DNA from: Salvelinus alpinus
Taxonomy: Eukaryota > Chordata > Actinopteri > Salmoniformes > Salmonidae
Length of the DNA stretch: 64,000 nucleotides
Assembly: GCF_045679555.1 (NCBI RefSeq)
Contig: NC_092093.1
Span: forward strand, 60,522,524-60,586,523
Reading direction: 5' to 3'
Part shown: piece after piece, positions 10,928 to 25,500 of the stretch
Numbering within the stretch: position 1 is the stretch's first letter
Layout of the letters: the number at the start of each line of letters is the position of its first letter
The notes under the pieces: generated by a model
Seen by the model: only the letters and a program-made list of their open reading frames with translations
What the model was told of the DNA's origin: nothing
The model's database searches: none
Translations under genes and position numbers: made by a program

Positions 10928-12193
10928 ATGAGGTCGATGAAATTGACCGTAGAGCTCAGAGACAGGATTGTGTCGAGGCACAGACCTGGGGAAGGGTATC
11001 AAAACATTTCTGCAGCACTGAAGGTCCCCAAGAACACAGTGACCTCCATTATTCTTAAATGGAAGATATTTGGAACCACTAAGACTCTTCCTAGAGCTGC
11101 CGCCCGGCCAAACTGAGTAAACGAGGGAGAAGGGCCTTGGTCAGGGAGGTGACCAAGAACCCGATGGTCACTCTGACAGAGCTCCAGAGTTCCTCTGTGG
11201 AGATGGGAGAACCTTCCAGAAGGACAACCAAATCTGCAGCATTCCACCAATCAGGCCTTTATGATAGAGTGGCCAGACAGAAGCCACTCATCAGACGTGG
11301 AGTTTGTCAAAATTCACCTAAAGGGCTCTCAAACCACGAGAAACAAGATTCTCTGGTCTGATGAAACCAAGATTGAACTCTTTGGCCTGAATGCCAAGCG
11401 TCACGTCTCGGGGAGGAAATCCCTACAGTGAAGTATGGTGGTGGCAGCATCATGCTGTGGGGATGTTTTTCAGTGGTAGTGCAAGGACCGACGCCGGGGA
11501 TGAGAAGCAAGTACGGGGAGTCAAACATTTAATCAGGAACAGACATAAGACAAGACAGAAACAGAGTCAGCACACGGACATAAGATAATCAATGCAGAAG
11601 CAGGGAACAGAGCGGGGAACCAGACAGATATAGGGAAGTTAATGACAGAGTCCAGGTGAGTCCAATAATCGCTGATTCGCCTGACGGAGGAAAGGCAGGC
11701 ATGCGTAATGATGATGACATGAGTGCGCAATGCTCGGGAGTCTGGTGCCCTCGAACGCCGGGGGGAAGAAGCAGGCGTGGCAGGTAGGGACTGGGAGACT
11801 AGTCAGGATTGAGGGAAAAATGAACAGAGCAAAGTACAGAGAGATCCTTGATGAAAACCTGCTCCAGAGTGCTCAGGACCTCAGACTGGGCTGAAGGTTC
11901 ACCTTCCAACAGGACAACTACCCTAAGCACACAGCTAAGACAACGCAGGAGTGGCTTCGGGACAAGTCTCTGAATGTCCTTAACCCAGACTTGAACTTGA
12001 TTGAAGATCTCTGGAGAGACCTGAAAATAGCTGTGCAGCGACGCTCCCCATACAACTTGGCAGAGCTTGAGAGGATCTGCAGAGAAGAATGGGAGAAACT
12101 ACCCAAATACAGGTGTGCCAAGCTTGTAGCGTCATGACCAAGAAGATTCGAGGCTGTAACCGCTGCCAAAGGTGCTTCAACAAAGTACTGCGT
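10928..12193 (+). pseudogene. Broken Tc1-like transposase, interrupted by an LTR
   Basis: Recognisable pieces in order are MRSMKLTVELRDRIVSRH, a helix-turn-helix region with ALKVPKNTVTSII, LVREVTKNPMVTLTELQS, the SDETKIELFGLNAKR block near 11,357-11,402, the YGGGSIMLWGCF block near 11,430, then after the LTR REILDENLLQSAQDL, FQQDNYPKHTAKTTQEW and the C-terminal EEWEKLPKYRCAKLV. Frameshifts and stops separate the pieces, and the region with NPIE is deleted or altered (SLNVLNPDLNLIEDLWRDL). Dead copy. Confidence 0.9.
11480..11782 (-). mobile_element. Solo LTR inside the Tc1 transposase
   Basis: 303 bp with ends TGCAAGG...CGTGGCA, flanked by a perfect 5-bp duplication GGTAG (11,475-11,479 and 11,783-11,787). 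Read on the minus strand it starts TGCCACGCCTGC and has GATTAAA upstream of its 3' end. Removing it rejoins the Tc1 codons, which confirms the boundaries. Confidence 0.87.
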
Positions 12194-12417
12194 AAAGGGT
12201 CTGAATACTTATGTAAATGTGATATTTCAGTTTTTTATATTTTCTACATTTGCAAAAATGTCTAAAAAACTGTTTTTGCTTTGTCATTATGGGGTATTGC
12301 GTGTAGATTGATGAGGGGGGGAACGATTTAATCTATTTTAGAATAAGGCAGTAACGTAACAAAATGTGGAAAAAGTCAAGGGATCTGAATACTTTCCGAA
12401 TGCACTGTAACCCTAAT

Positions 12418-14033
12418 TCGCTCCAGGGCCGCTGTACTATTATGGCTGACCCTGTAAAACAACAAATTTAACTGTTCCAGGGCCGCTGTACTACTATGGC
12501 TGACCCTGTAAAACAACACATTTAACTTCTTATGGCTGCAGGGGCAGTATTGAGTAGCTTGGATAAAAGGTGCACAGAGGTGCCCAGAGTAAACGGCCTG
12601 CTCCTCAGTCATAGTTGCTAATATTTGCATATTATAATTTGTATTGGATAGAAAACAGTCTGAAGTTTCTAAAACTGTTTGAATTATGTCTGTGAGTATA
12701 ACAGAACTCATATGGCAGGCAAAAACCTGAGAAGTTCCACTTCCTGTTTAGATTTTTTCTGAGGGTGGCAGATTTTCAACCAAGCTCTCATTGAAATTAC
12801 AGCGAGATATTGATGAGTTTTCACTTCCTACGGCTTCCACTAGATGTCAACAGTCAATAGAACTTTGTCTGATGACTCTAATGTGAAGGGGGGCCGAAGG
12901 AGACAGGAATTAGTCACCACTGCCACGAGCTGACCATGCTTTGACCACGCGCGTTCACGTGATAGGCAGCTCCGTTCCATCGCTCAACTGAAGTCAATCT
13001 AATTCTCCAGTTGGAACGTTATTCAAGATGTATGTTAACAACATTCTAAAGATTGATTCAGTACATCGTTTGACATGTTTCTACTGACTGTTATGGAACT
13101 TTTGGACATTTCGTCACGTTATAGTGGACGCGCTTTGTGACTTTGGAATTGTTTACCAAACGCGCTAACCAAAGTAGCTAATTGGACATAAATAACGGAC
13201 ATTATCGAACAAATCAAGCATTTATTGTGGACCTGGGATTCCTAGGACTGCATTCTGATGAAGTTCATCAAAGGTAAGGAAACATTTATCATGTATTTTC
13301 TGGTTTCTGTTCACTCCATCATGGCGGCTAATTTGGCTATTGTTCTGAGCGCCGTCTCAGATTATTGCATGGTCTGCTTTTTCCGTAAAGTTTTTTTGAA
13401 ATCTGACACAGCGGTTGCATTAAGGAGAGGTATATCTATAATTCCATGTGTATAACTTGTATTATCATCTACATTTATGATGAGTATTTCTGTTGAAACG
13501 ATGTGGCTATGCAAAATCACTTGATGTTTTTGGAACTAGTGAATGTAACGCGCCAATGTTAACATGATTTAAAAAAATATATAAATATGAACTTTATCAA
13601 ACAAAACATGCATGTATTGTGTAACATGAAGTCCTATGAGTGTCATCTGATGAAGATCATCAAAGGTTAGTGATTAATTTTATCTCTATTTCTGCTTTTT
13701 GTGTCTGCTATATTTCGCTGGAAAAATGTCTGTGCTTATTGTGGTTTGGTGGTGACCTAACATAATCGTTTGTAGTGCTTTCGCTGAAAAGCATATTTGA
13801 AATCGGACACTTTGGTGGGATTAACAACAAGATTACCTTTAAAATGATATAAGACACATGTATGCTTGAGGAATTTTAATTATGAGATTTCCGTTGTTTG
13901 AATTTGGCGCCCTGCACTTTCACTGGCTGTTGTCATATCATCCCGTTAGCGGGATTGCAGCCATAAGAAGTTTTAAACTGTTCCAGGGCCGCTGTACTAC
14001 TATGGCTGACCCTGTAAAACAACACATATAACT
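12418..14033 (+). repeat. Three tandem copies of the SINE tail, last two split by a TTAA element
   Basis: The block 'ccagggccgctgtactacta' plus 'tggctgaccctgtaaaacaa' occurs at about 12,424, 12,478 and 13,982, a period of about 54 bp. The second and third copies are separated by the 1.45-kb element at 12,526-13,970. The SINE tail was therefore triplicated first and the element landed later in a 'tttaa' site. Confidence 0.8.
12526..13970. mobile_element. TTAA-flanked non-autonomous DNA element
   Basis: Perfect 15-bp terminal inverted repeats, cttcttatggctgca and tgcagccataagaag, with TTAA just outside both ends (12,522-12,525 and 13,973-13,976). There is no transposase. The inside shows repeated modules (tcatcaaaggtaagg at 13,264 and tcatcaaaggttagtg at 13,658). 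The TTAA target suggests the piggyBac superfamily, but this is an inference. Confidence 0.75.
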
Positions 14034-15808
14034 GCATGTCTAAAGTTACAAGTAAGTCACTTGCATTTGAATTCAAACATGGTTTAATTAATATCATTGG
14101 GGGTAATATCTGCATTCTGCATCACACTATGCATATTCTCTCGTAGGATGAGAAGTGTGCAGATACTGTGTCAATCAATTTGCAAAAGGCATGGAGCTGC
14201 AGTGTGTGTGAAGAAGACATGAAGGGAAAGATTGGAGTTGGGGCTTGTTCGTGTACTGTACTAGTCGCCCACACCAGACTCCCAGTTGAGTGGACATCTG
14301 CATGGAGTATCATTTATGACACAGAATATTATTCAAGGATGTCAACAACTGCTGTGTGCCATGCTCCAGTTGGCATTATGACAGGCTTATTACTCCTGTT
14401 CTACTGTATGTCCCAGCACTTCCAGACTGGAGGGTTAGCTTCTGCCTCCTGTCAATGTAGAGACACAGCTGCCTAGAGGTGACAGGGTTCTGAGCTCTCC
14501 CATGGGACTCTGCCCTGCTCTAACCCTGTTTCCCCCTTCTATCCATGTGGATGTGTCGCATTCAATGGCTTTCCCTGTCGCCTCAGACTTTTCCCTTTGA
14601 TGCTGTCACAGCCTATCAGAGCAATGTGTTCCAGCGAATGTGACAGGCTGTTAAGTTGGACTTAATACTGAATGATAGCCAGACTCTTTTGAAGAGATTC
14701 AAGATTATTCCCCTCAGCCAACGCATCCCTCTTTCTTTCTTGTGGCTTCAGCTTACATTTTTCTGTCGTCACACCCTGAAAAGGAGTGGTTTTGTCATTT
14801 GGTAGGCTCTGCAAAGTACACCGACTTTGCTACAGCGAGAATATCCAGACATTCGCCAACCTTGAACGCAATAAGACATATTACATTTGTAATTCCTGAG
14901 CACATTGTGTAATACATCTCTAAAAAGTTCAACTTCTTAAGCAAAGGCAGTTTTTTGTCCTCCGTATCCCCCAAGGATAACATCTATCAAATCTATTTAT
15001 CTTTTGTGTGACACTTATTAGATTTCTCTCCCACAGTCCTGGACCAACAAGGCCTTATAATCAGTCTTAATTCCTCCACTATTCCAAGGACTACAGATTA
15101 TTACTGTGCCTAAAAAAATGTCCACAGCCTCATATGGGGTGCCCCCAATAGTGGAGAGAACAGGGCAATAGGCCTGGGATGTGGAGGCAGATGGGACCTA
15201 TAAACCAGAATAAAAGGGTTTTCCTATGTAGGTCGAGTCTCAGGCACTTTTATGATTTATAATTGCAGATCCCTGACATATAAAGCGGCAATCAGCAGTT
15301 GAAACAATAGCACAGCGGTTTCCCCACCACTGTTTCGCTAAAAAGCAGAGAGATGGGACTGGAGAAATGTAACCACTCTCAAATTCATAGACTGAACTCA
15401 TAGTGTTTGAGGCTATACAGTGTTTGTTTACATTTACTTTGTTTGTAAACAAGCTTATATTTTTGGTTCTGATGGGATATAACAGTTGAACTAAGCTCAT
15501 AAGGCATTTCTAAAGTATATTCTTCAATAATTAATGTGTACATATAACTTTTTACAAGTTCAAAAATGAATGTATCCACTGCAGAATGCACCTATAAAAG
15601 GCATCCACTTCTTGAATGGCGGTGTGTGAGAAACACAATTAAGGGCAGGCTTTGAGTTTTTTTTTACTAATACATGTTTTATAATGATTGCATCAAATTC
15701 CATTCTCGTTAATCTGCAGACTCAGTGGGTATCGTCTATTAACTTCCCACAGCCAGAGGCTGGGAGCGTTGCAGTAAGAGAGGTGTCTTTGAAGGGTGGA
15801 ACTAGTCT
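14034..15808. other. Unique sequence, no gene seen
   Basis: AT-rich DNA. The 102-codon frame at 14,168-14,476 (with CSVCEED and CHAPVGIMTG) has no support from splice sites or domains. Nothing else stands out. Confidence 0.5.
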
Positions 15809-16217
15809 TAAAGGTCCAATGCAGCCGTTTTTATCTCAATATCAAATCATTTCTGGGTAACAACGTAATTCCTTACTGAGATTGTTTTCAATTAAAATGG
15901 TCAAAAATTGTCAAAAATAGCTTCTTAGCAAAGAGCAATTTCTCAAGCAAGAATTTTGCTAGGACTGTCTGGGAGTGGTCTGAGTGGGGAGGAAAACTGA
16001 AAACTAGCTGTTAGAGGTTTGGATCTCACTTTCTTATTGGTCTATTAACTCATTTACTGCCTGATGATGTCACCAGGCAGGTCAAAACTATTCCACCAAA
16101 ACAGGCTGAAATTTCAGGTGGTCTTTTCAAACAGCTCTTACACTAATAGGGCATTATCATAATTTTCACATGTATAAAACACAGGAATATCACATTTTGG
16201 ACCATACTGGGCCTTTA
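15809..16217. mobile_element. MITE with TTAAAGGTCC ends (copy 1)
   Basis: Begins 'ttaaaggtccaatgcag' and ends 'atactgggcctttaaa', an imperfect terminal inverted repeat. The interior ('tctcaatatcaaatcatttc', 'gagcaatttctcaagcaa') matches the copy at 61,341-62,146. About 410 bp and non-coding. Confidence 0.8.
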
Positions 16218-18734
<2,517 letters not shown>

Positions 18735-18872
18735 GTTGCAGTGAATTGTGTTGTTTTACAGGGTCAGCCATAGTAGTACCCCTTGAGCAAATTAGGGTTA
18801 AGTGCCTTGATCAAGGACACATAGACAGATTTTTTTGCCTCGGGTACTGGCCTAACACTCTAACCATGATAT
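18735..18872 (-). mobile_element. tRNA-derived SINE fragment
   Basis: On the minus strand it carries the same tail as the SINE at 10.4 kb (tactactatggctgaccctg) and the 'cttgagcaaggcact'-type block, with an internal rearrangement. The head is degraded. Confidence 0.65.
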
Positions 18873-19765
18873 GCTCCATCAAAGTACTGAGGGGTTAAAC
18901 AGACACTAAAAATACTTTAGTTCCATCTACTGGTAGATCTGGGAGGCACAGATTAAATTCATCAAACTGTTACAAAATTCAGGGGCCATGGATCCTAAAA
19001 TTTGTATGAAATCTTCATGTATATAATGTTATTATACTGGATTTTATACTTTGTTATACATACTGTACTTTATTTGGATGGGAGTGATAGTTATGGCAGA
19101 GAAAAATCATTGGACTTGCAGTAAACAACATAGATGGTTTGTGTCCTCACTTGTCTGGGAATCTTTATCAAATATGAAAATCTGTGAATAAATTCAATCA
19201 TGACATTGAGGTCTAGATTTTTCTTCCTAAATCCAATCACATTCTTACCCTCTCCTCTTTCACCAACTGAATAGATGATCGTGACAGACATGTGCATGAA
19301 TGAGCCTCAAGGTGGCGAGAGTGGGCCAGAATTGCTCACCAGGAACAGAAGAAAAATGCATGTCCTGGTTTAAGGGAGTCTGTTTTCCTCTAGGCACCAA
19401 GCTCTCTGTTAGGCTATGACAACCACATCATCATCATTACGCCCACTACTGGACTTCAAAATGCTTTTCTTTGCCCTTCTAGGTACCCTTCTGTAAGATC
19501 CATGAAGAGCAAATAAGGAAAGGAAATTATCTCATCTAAATAAACAAGTACTGTACATAGACTATCAATTTGTCTTTCACAATCTATATCACAAACACAC
19601 ACACACAGGGACACACACTCACGCACACACACTCTCTCATGCACATGATGCACTCCATACACACATCCTTAAATCCAGTTCAGTCCTTGACAGGGTCACA
19701 GACAGCTCGCCTTGTTCTCTCTCTTTCCTCTTTCTCACGCCACGGTTTAATGTTATATATGCCTA
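18873..19765. other. Unique sequence, no gene seen
   Basis: No gene is recognised. A short CA-rich stretch lies at 19,588-19,632. Confidence 0.5.
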
Positions 19766-20441
19766 CAAGGGACGCCGTTAGGCCTATTTTAGGGGGGCTT
19801 TATCCCCCTAAAATATTAATTAGCCCCCCTAAATAAATCAATATATCAGTCAACATATTTTCTCTGTGATTTCTTTTTTTCCGTCAACTGTTCCATCGCA
19901 TCTTTAATAACTACTTACCGGGCAGGCACTAGGACCTGGGGGAGGCTGCTGCTGCAGAGGCTGCTGCACGCTCTAGTGACTGTCAGTCCTACTTGTAGCT
20001 CACATTTTGGTTAACGTTAGATTCTTCTGTGGCTTGAGACTGCTAACTAACAGTAAACGGATAGGAAAAGGCTCAGACAGGACAGATTCATGCAGATGTG
20101 ATGTGAATTTGTGGTAAGTTAGAATAGAGAGAGAGAGAGAGTATTCACTACTATAGACTGGTCATAATCAAAGCTTTGTTAACCAATACCTTTTTATGTG
20201 AGGCTGCCTGTAAGTTACAGTGTAAGAGACGTTGCGAGCTAGTTAACGGTAACGTTAACGGTGTCTTTTAAATTCAACATAAGTTATGTGGCATAAGTTA
20301 TCTAATTAACGTTGTACATAATGTAGTGTTGCTATCTGTGCCAGGCTATAAATGAGACAGATGACCTAACATCATGCGCATATCTTTTCATACGCAATTG
20401 CTTTCATTCAGTAGGCCATTGAAAACAATTATCAGTAGGTC

Positions 20442-23400
20442 ATGTGTAGAAAATGTGACATAGTGTTGATCACAGCTTTCTGCTTTCCATGTAGAGTTTT
20501 TGGCAAAACCAATAAATTTGATTATTTTGTCACTAATGGCTGCAAAAATTGGGAAAAAAAGATTTGTTTATCTTCGGTAAACATGAGATGGCACAAACAC
20601 ACAGAGACAGTGTTGTGGCATGGCAAAGCTACCAGGCAACTAGTAATCATGGGAACATTGCTCAGATTTTAACATCTGGCCATGCTAGTGATATTGCAGC
20701 GAGAAGAGAGTATCTGAGGAGAATTGTTGCGGTCACATCAATGTTCGGAAGACAGGGACTCTCTTTCTGTGCCAATGATGAATCTAGTAAAAGCACAAAT
20801 AGAGGGAACTTTCTTGAATGTATGGAGCTTTTGAAGGAGTTTAACCCTTTCTGGCAAAGGTACAATACTCCCATCAAATGCGACGTCTCTCTCCAGAATT
20901 TCAGAATGACATGATCGAATGCTCTGCTCAAGAGGTTATGGACACCATAGTCTTTGAGATGTCAAAGTCTGGAATGTATGCCATTATGGCTGATGAGGCC
21001 AGGGATGCCCAGTCTGAACTGTTGTGTGAATGTGACAGAGGGGACAGTTAAGGAGCATTTACTAGCAATAGCAGAAATCAAGTCATTTGATGCCCAATCG
21101 ATAACAAATTAGTTGCAACAGCAGCTCCAAATGAGAGAGGGACAGAACATTAATCGTCATCTTACTTCAGTCTCATATTCTGAAAGTTGTAAATTCTCAG
21201 CAATACAAAATTGGGTTTAATTATTTATTTACTAAATACCTAACTAAATCACACAGAATTACATATACACAATTAAATCATAACTTGATTACAAATTGCC
21301 GTCATAAAGGAAAATGTCCTTAGCGGGCGGAACAGATATGACAGCTTGTTACACAAAGGAAAATGGGCTGGGTTTTAGTGAAAGAGCGGGAGACTGGAAC
21401 AGAGGCGAAGCTGTGCTATCGTAAATACAGTATCTTATGCATTCTAAATTACCGCCCATTTGGAAAAGGAAAATACAATAAATATTTACTCTGAGCTGCG
21501 CTTCAGTAGGTTGGTGGTAGATGGAAGACCGTGTTGCCAAACCGAGTCCTCTGTCCTTTGAAGAATGTCTCTGGTGGTCACTGGATACGTTGTAGTAACG
21601 TCGTTGTGTAGTAGACGGGATACTCTGACTGTCCTTCCTAACCTGCGTTTGTAGCAGCTGTTGCTAACTCAACGGCTAGGAGGTATCACTTCTGTAGTGA
21701 ATACGAGTTCAAAGTTCATACCATTCACAACCAAAGCTCATGCTGATGTTGGCTTAGTTCTGTAGTTATTATCTGAACCATTCTGACATAGGACCGTCGT
21801 CCTCATCCTCGGAACAGAAGGTTATATTTTTGTCAATGGCTTATATAGTGGAGGGAGAGGGGTGTGTCTGAAAAGTTTATAACCCATGTCTCTTCACAGG
21901 GGCGGGCCACTGGTTGAGCAGAGGCCCAAACTTATGAAAACCCAAATCTCTCATTTGGAAGCTAAAATTACATTTCATCTCTTCACAAATAATTTCATAT
22001 TCAAACATTTGAATTAAACAACAATTCCATGTGAATCCGATACCCCTGATGTTTAGACTTTCCACAGTAGAGTTTATGTCATTCTATCATTGATGAGAAT
22101 GTGTCAGAGGGCAACCGAACTGACATAATATACCTTAAGTACCACTGCATATGTTCAGTTGGTCGCATTACCAGAATATAGTTCATTTCCCCCCAACATC
22201 TGATGTTCCCAGAATCTCTATGTTAACCAAAGGGGCTTTCTAATGTCACATCAGTAGAGTAGGGAGAGGAACGAGAAGGGGGGGGGGGGGGAGTTATTTA
22301 TGACTGTCATAAACCTACCCCCAGGCCAACGTCATGACAGTGGGTCCAAAGGAGGTGTGCAGCACATCCGGAGGCTATTTATGTAAATTGCTATGCTCAT
22401 GAGCTTAATTTGGTGTTGTGTCATACTTGCAGGGCTATTCTGGAGGCTGCTGAGTTTTTCAGTTTCTTGGAGAATGTGTATTCGTTTTTCAGTACATCCC
22501 TAGTTAACCACCACAAGTTCAAAGAAGCTCAGTCAAAACTTGGAATAGCATCAGCTGAACTTGTGCAGCTCTCAAACACTCGCTGGGCATGCCAGCTGCG
22601 GTCCATAAATGCAGTCCTGGACACTTTAACTGGTATTTTTGATTGTCTATCTGCCATTGGATCCCCCATGGCTGTTGGTCTGAGAGCAAAGCTTCATAAG
22701 TTCTCCACCATGTATTTACTACTGATGTTTCAGTCCCTTCTTTGTATAACTGAGGGACTTCATAAGTTCCTCCAGAAAGAGACTGTAGACCTGGCAGAAG
22801 CTTGTTTCGGCAAACAAGCCGTATGTGACACACTGATAGGCAAACGCACAGATGCATTTGCCACAGAACTTTATGACAGAACCAAAGCACTCTGTGAAAT
22901 TCACAATTTTCCAGAGGCAGATGCAGCAAGAAAGCACAAACAAAGGGAAATAGGAGATTTTGTGGTGAAACCTCCTTGGGTTTAGACACAGAATTGTCAT
23001 GTTCCCAAACAATGAAAACAGGGTTGTTGCTCCCCTGCTTGGACAGGATACAGGATACATCATGCTTAACTGAGTTTGCCGAGCGCTACGGTATTGATGT
23101 TAAAACAGAAGAGATGTTGGTGGCCAGACACTTTCTTGCTCGGAAAAGAGAGGCTGGACGTCCTCCCAAAGATATGCTTGCTGTGCATAACCTCCTGGAT
23201 GAGGATATGTTTCATTCTCTGAAGGAAATCATTCAGGTTGCCCTCACCAATCCTGTGAGCAGCTGCTCCTGTGAAAGGTCCTTTAGTGCACTGCGCTGGC
23301 TGCACTCCTGGTTGCGTCAGACAATGGGTCAGAAAAGGCTTGCAAGTCTTGAGGGTGACCATGTCCATTGAGGGTGAAGTGCTTGGCCCACTAAGCCACA

Positions 23401-23471
23401 ATAGTGTCATTGACCGCTTTGCCACCTTTAAAAATAGGAGGTACACTTTGATGCATCCACCCATGAAATAA
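20442..23471 (+). pseudogene. Decayed hAT transposase (ZMYM1-like, DUF4371/hATC type)
   Basis: Conserved pieces in order: ITAFCFPCRVFG (TTF-type zinc finger), then SGHASDIAARREYLRRIV, FLECMELLKEFNPFW, SGMYAIMADEARDAQ, after the LTR SKGGV and HELNLVLCH, then LVQLSNTRWACQLRS in an open frame at 22,410-22,985, and the C-terminal dimerisation region SSCSCERSFSALRWLHSW near 23,257. It ends at a TAA at 23,469-23,471 after YTLMHPPMK. Frameshifts at about 20,910 and 21,030 and stops at about 22,983 kill it. The family normally encodes about 600-800 residues. Active hAT transposases cut at short inverted repeats and make 8-bp duplications. Confidence 0.85.
21150..22339 (-). mobile_element. Long LTR inserted in the hAT transposase
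   Basis: The right edge (minus-strand start) reads TGTCATGACGTTGGCC. The minus strand has a TATA-like tatataagccattgac and an AAATAAATAATTAAACCC poly(A)-type region near its 3' end, shared with the LTR at 42,302-43,520. A 15-G run lies at about 22,279-22,293. The left boundary is approximate, because the 3' end appears cut short near 'attaatcgtcatc' and I could not find a target duplication. Confidence 0.65.
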
Positions 23472-24093
23472 GCATCACAAGAGAGAAGCAGTAGGAGCAG
23501 TTCTGTAATATAGGTTGTAATATTTCTTTGGTATCGTATTTTTTTAATCAGATTTTATTCCTAATTATTGTTCCGTTTTTTACATTTTATTTAGCTCATT
23601 AGTTGAATTTAGTTTTAGTCCCCATTGTGGATGATGCTGTTTAAGATGTTCCATGTGTCTGAGTTATTGGGTTAATTTTGAGCAACAATTAACAGAAAGG
23701 GTGAAACTTAAATAAAGTTATTTTTCTAATGGTATAGTATGACCTGCATGTCTTCTCTCTCCTCTCTCTCTCTGTCTGTCTGTCTCTCTGTCTCTCAAAA
23801 TAAAATCCCAAAAGTATTTGGGCTACGAAATACAGACATTTTTATGCCTTTTGTTGGTGTTGGATGGATGGGGACAGAGTGGACTTGAATTTCTTTATTT
23901 GGATAGAATTTAAGTAAGTTATATTAGATCAGTGTCTAGCATAAACTATGAGACAGGTATACTTTTAGCCAACCTTGACCAAAAATTACCTTATTTTGGT
24001 AGATTTTACACCCGTTGTTACTCTGAAAATACATTAGCAGGGCTTTAAAAAAAATCTTGGGAGAGTATGCCCAGACCCCCCTAAAAGAGGCTA

Positions 24094-25498
24094 ATAACAA
24101 AAGTTTATCTCAATACTTTGTTATATACCCTTTGTTGGCAATGACAGAGGTCAAACGTTTTCTGTAAGTCTTCACAAGGTTTTCACACACTGTTGCTGGT
24201 ATTTTGGCCCATTCCTCCATGCAGATCTCCTCTAGAGCAGTGATGTTTTGGGGCTGTTGCTAGGCAACACGGACTTTCAACTCCCTCCAAAGATTTTCTA
24301 TGGGGTTGAGATCTGGAGACTGGCTAGGCCACTCCAGGACCTTCAAATGCTTCTTACGAAGCCACTCCTTCGTTGCCCGGGCGGTGTGTTTGGGATCATT
24401 GTCATGCTGAAAGACCCAGCCACGTTTCATCTTCAATGCCCTTGCTGATGGAAGGAGGTTTTCACTCAAAATCTCACGATACATGGCCCCATTCATTCTG
24501 TCCTTTACACGGATCAGTCGTCCTGGTCCCTTTGCAGAAAAACAGCCCCAAAGCATGATGTTTCCACCCCCATGCGTCACAGTAGGTATGGTGTTCTTTG
24601 GATGCAACTCAGCATTCTTTGTCCTCCAAACACGACGAGTTGAGTTTTTACCAAAAAGTTATATTTTGGTTTCATCTGACCATATGACATTCTCCCAATC
24701 TTCTTCTGGATCATCCAAATGCTCTCTAGCAAACTTCAGACGGGCCTGGACATGTACTGGCTTAAGCAGGGGGACACGTCTGTCAGTGCAGGATTTGAGT
24801 CCCTGGCGGCCTAGTGTCTTACTGATGGTAGGCTTTGTTACTTTGGTCCCAGCTCTCTGCAGGTCATTCACTAGGTCCCCCCGTGTGGTTCTGGGATTTT
24901 TGCTCACCGTTCTTGTGATCATTTTGACCCCACGGGGTGAGATCTTGCGTGGAGCCCCAGATCGAGGGAGATTATCAGTGGTCTTGTATGTCTTCCATTT
25001 CCTAATAATTGCTCCCACAGTTGATTTCTTCAAACCAAGCTGCTTACCTATTGCATATTCAGTCTTCCCAGCCTGGTGCAGGTCTACAATTTTGTTTCTG
25101 GTGTCCTTTGACAGCTCTTTGGTCTTGGCCATAGTGGAGTTTGGAGTGTGACTATTTGAGGTTGTGGACAGGTGTCTTTTATACTGATAACAAGTTCAAA
25201 CAGGTGCCATTAATACAGGTAACGAGTGGAGGACAGAGGAGCCTCTTAAAGAAGAAGTTACAGGTCTGTGAGAGCCAGAAATCTTGCTTGTTTGTAGGTG
25301 ACCAAATACTTATTTTCCACCATAATTTGCAAATAAATTCATTAAAAATCCTACAATGTGATTTTCTGGGGAAAAAAATCTCATTTTGTCTGTCATAGTT
25401 GAAGTGTACCTACGATGAAAATTACAGGCCTCTCTCATCTTTTTAAGTGGGAGAACTTGCACAATTGGTGGCTGACTAAATACTTTTTTGCCCCACTG
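24094..25498 (-). mobile_element. Tc1/mariner element, third salmonid family, left terminus lost
   Basis: The right terminus reads 'gtggctgactaaatactttt' then ttgccccactg followed by TA at 25,499. On the left the element stops right after the transposase stop codon region ('aacaaaagtttatctcaata') without a terminal inverted repeat, directly against hAT sequence. A deletion that removed both ends is the simplest reading. Confidence 0.88.
24110..25132 (-). pseudogene. Tc1-like transposase, full length except two stop codons
   Basis: 341 codons including the stop, from ATG (25,130-25,132; [17 protein letters not shown]) to TGA (24,110-24,112). An N-terminal paired helix-turn-helix region is followed by the DDE catalytic domain. 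The triad is visible at D153 (WSDET), D244 (QHDNDPKH) and E279 (NPIENLW). The frame is uninterrupted apart from TAA at codon 158 (24,659-24,661, in place of a Glu codon in KIELFG) and TAG at codon 291 (24,260-24,262, in place of Gln in AQ-QP). Transposases of this family cut and paste at TA sites. As it stands it would give a 157-residue fragment. Confidence 0.92.
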
Positions 25499-25500
25499 TA

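Larger units (their letters stand above)
10528..12407 (+). mobile_element. Tc1/mariner element, second salmonid family
   Basis: The termini are 'attcggaaagtattcagacc' at the left and its complement 'ctgaatactttccgaatgca' at the right, ending CTG followed by TA. TA flanks both sides (10,526-10,527 and 12,408-12,409). The broken transposase reads on the plus strand, and a solo LTR sits inside it. Confidence 0.92.
10411..12475 (+). mobile_element. tRNA-derived SINE, split by a Tc1 element
   Basis: The head has tRNA-like promoter sequence (A-box-like 'agcggttagagcattgggc', B-box-like 'ggtttgagtacc'), followed by 'tgtgcccttgagcaag'. It is interrupted at 10,527 and resumes at 12,408 as 'taaccctaattcgctccagg'. 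The 3' part contains 'tatggctgaccctgtaaaac'. The Tc1 insertion duplicated TA. The tRNA region is diverged and this is not a functional tRNA gene. Confidence 0.8.
19766..24093 (+). mobile_element. hAT-family element with ZMYM/TTF-type transposase, right end missing
   Basis: The left end starts 'caagggacgccgttaggcct' and contains a hairpin (ttttagggggg...ccccctaaaa) typical of a salmonid hAT family I recall. A decayed transposase occupies 20,442-23,471, then a 3' tract with 'gacccccctaaaagaggcta'. It stops at 24,093, where a Tc1 element begins, and the matching right terminus is not seen on the other side of that Tc1. An LTR splits the transposase gene. Confidence 0.7.

Noticed and set aside
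14168-14476. 102-codon open frame with a Cys-pair (CSVCEED)
   Set aside because: A single CxxC is not enough for a zinc-binding domain, and no neighbouring exon or family match is apparent.
23757-23800. TC-rich simple repeat as a splice acceptor tract
   Set aside because: It lies in the hAT 3' region without a following exon; just a short simple repeat.
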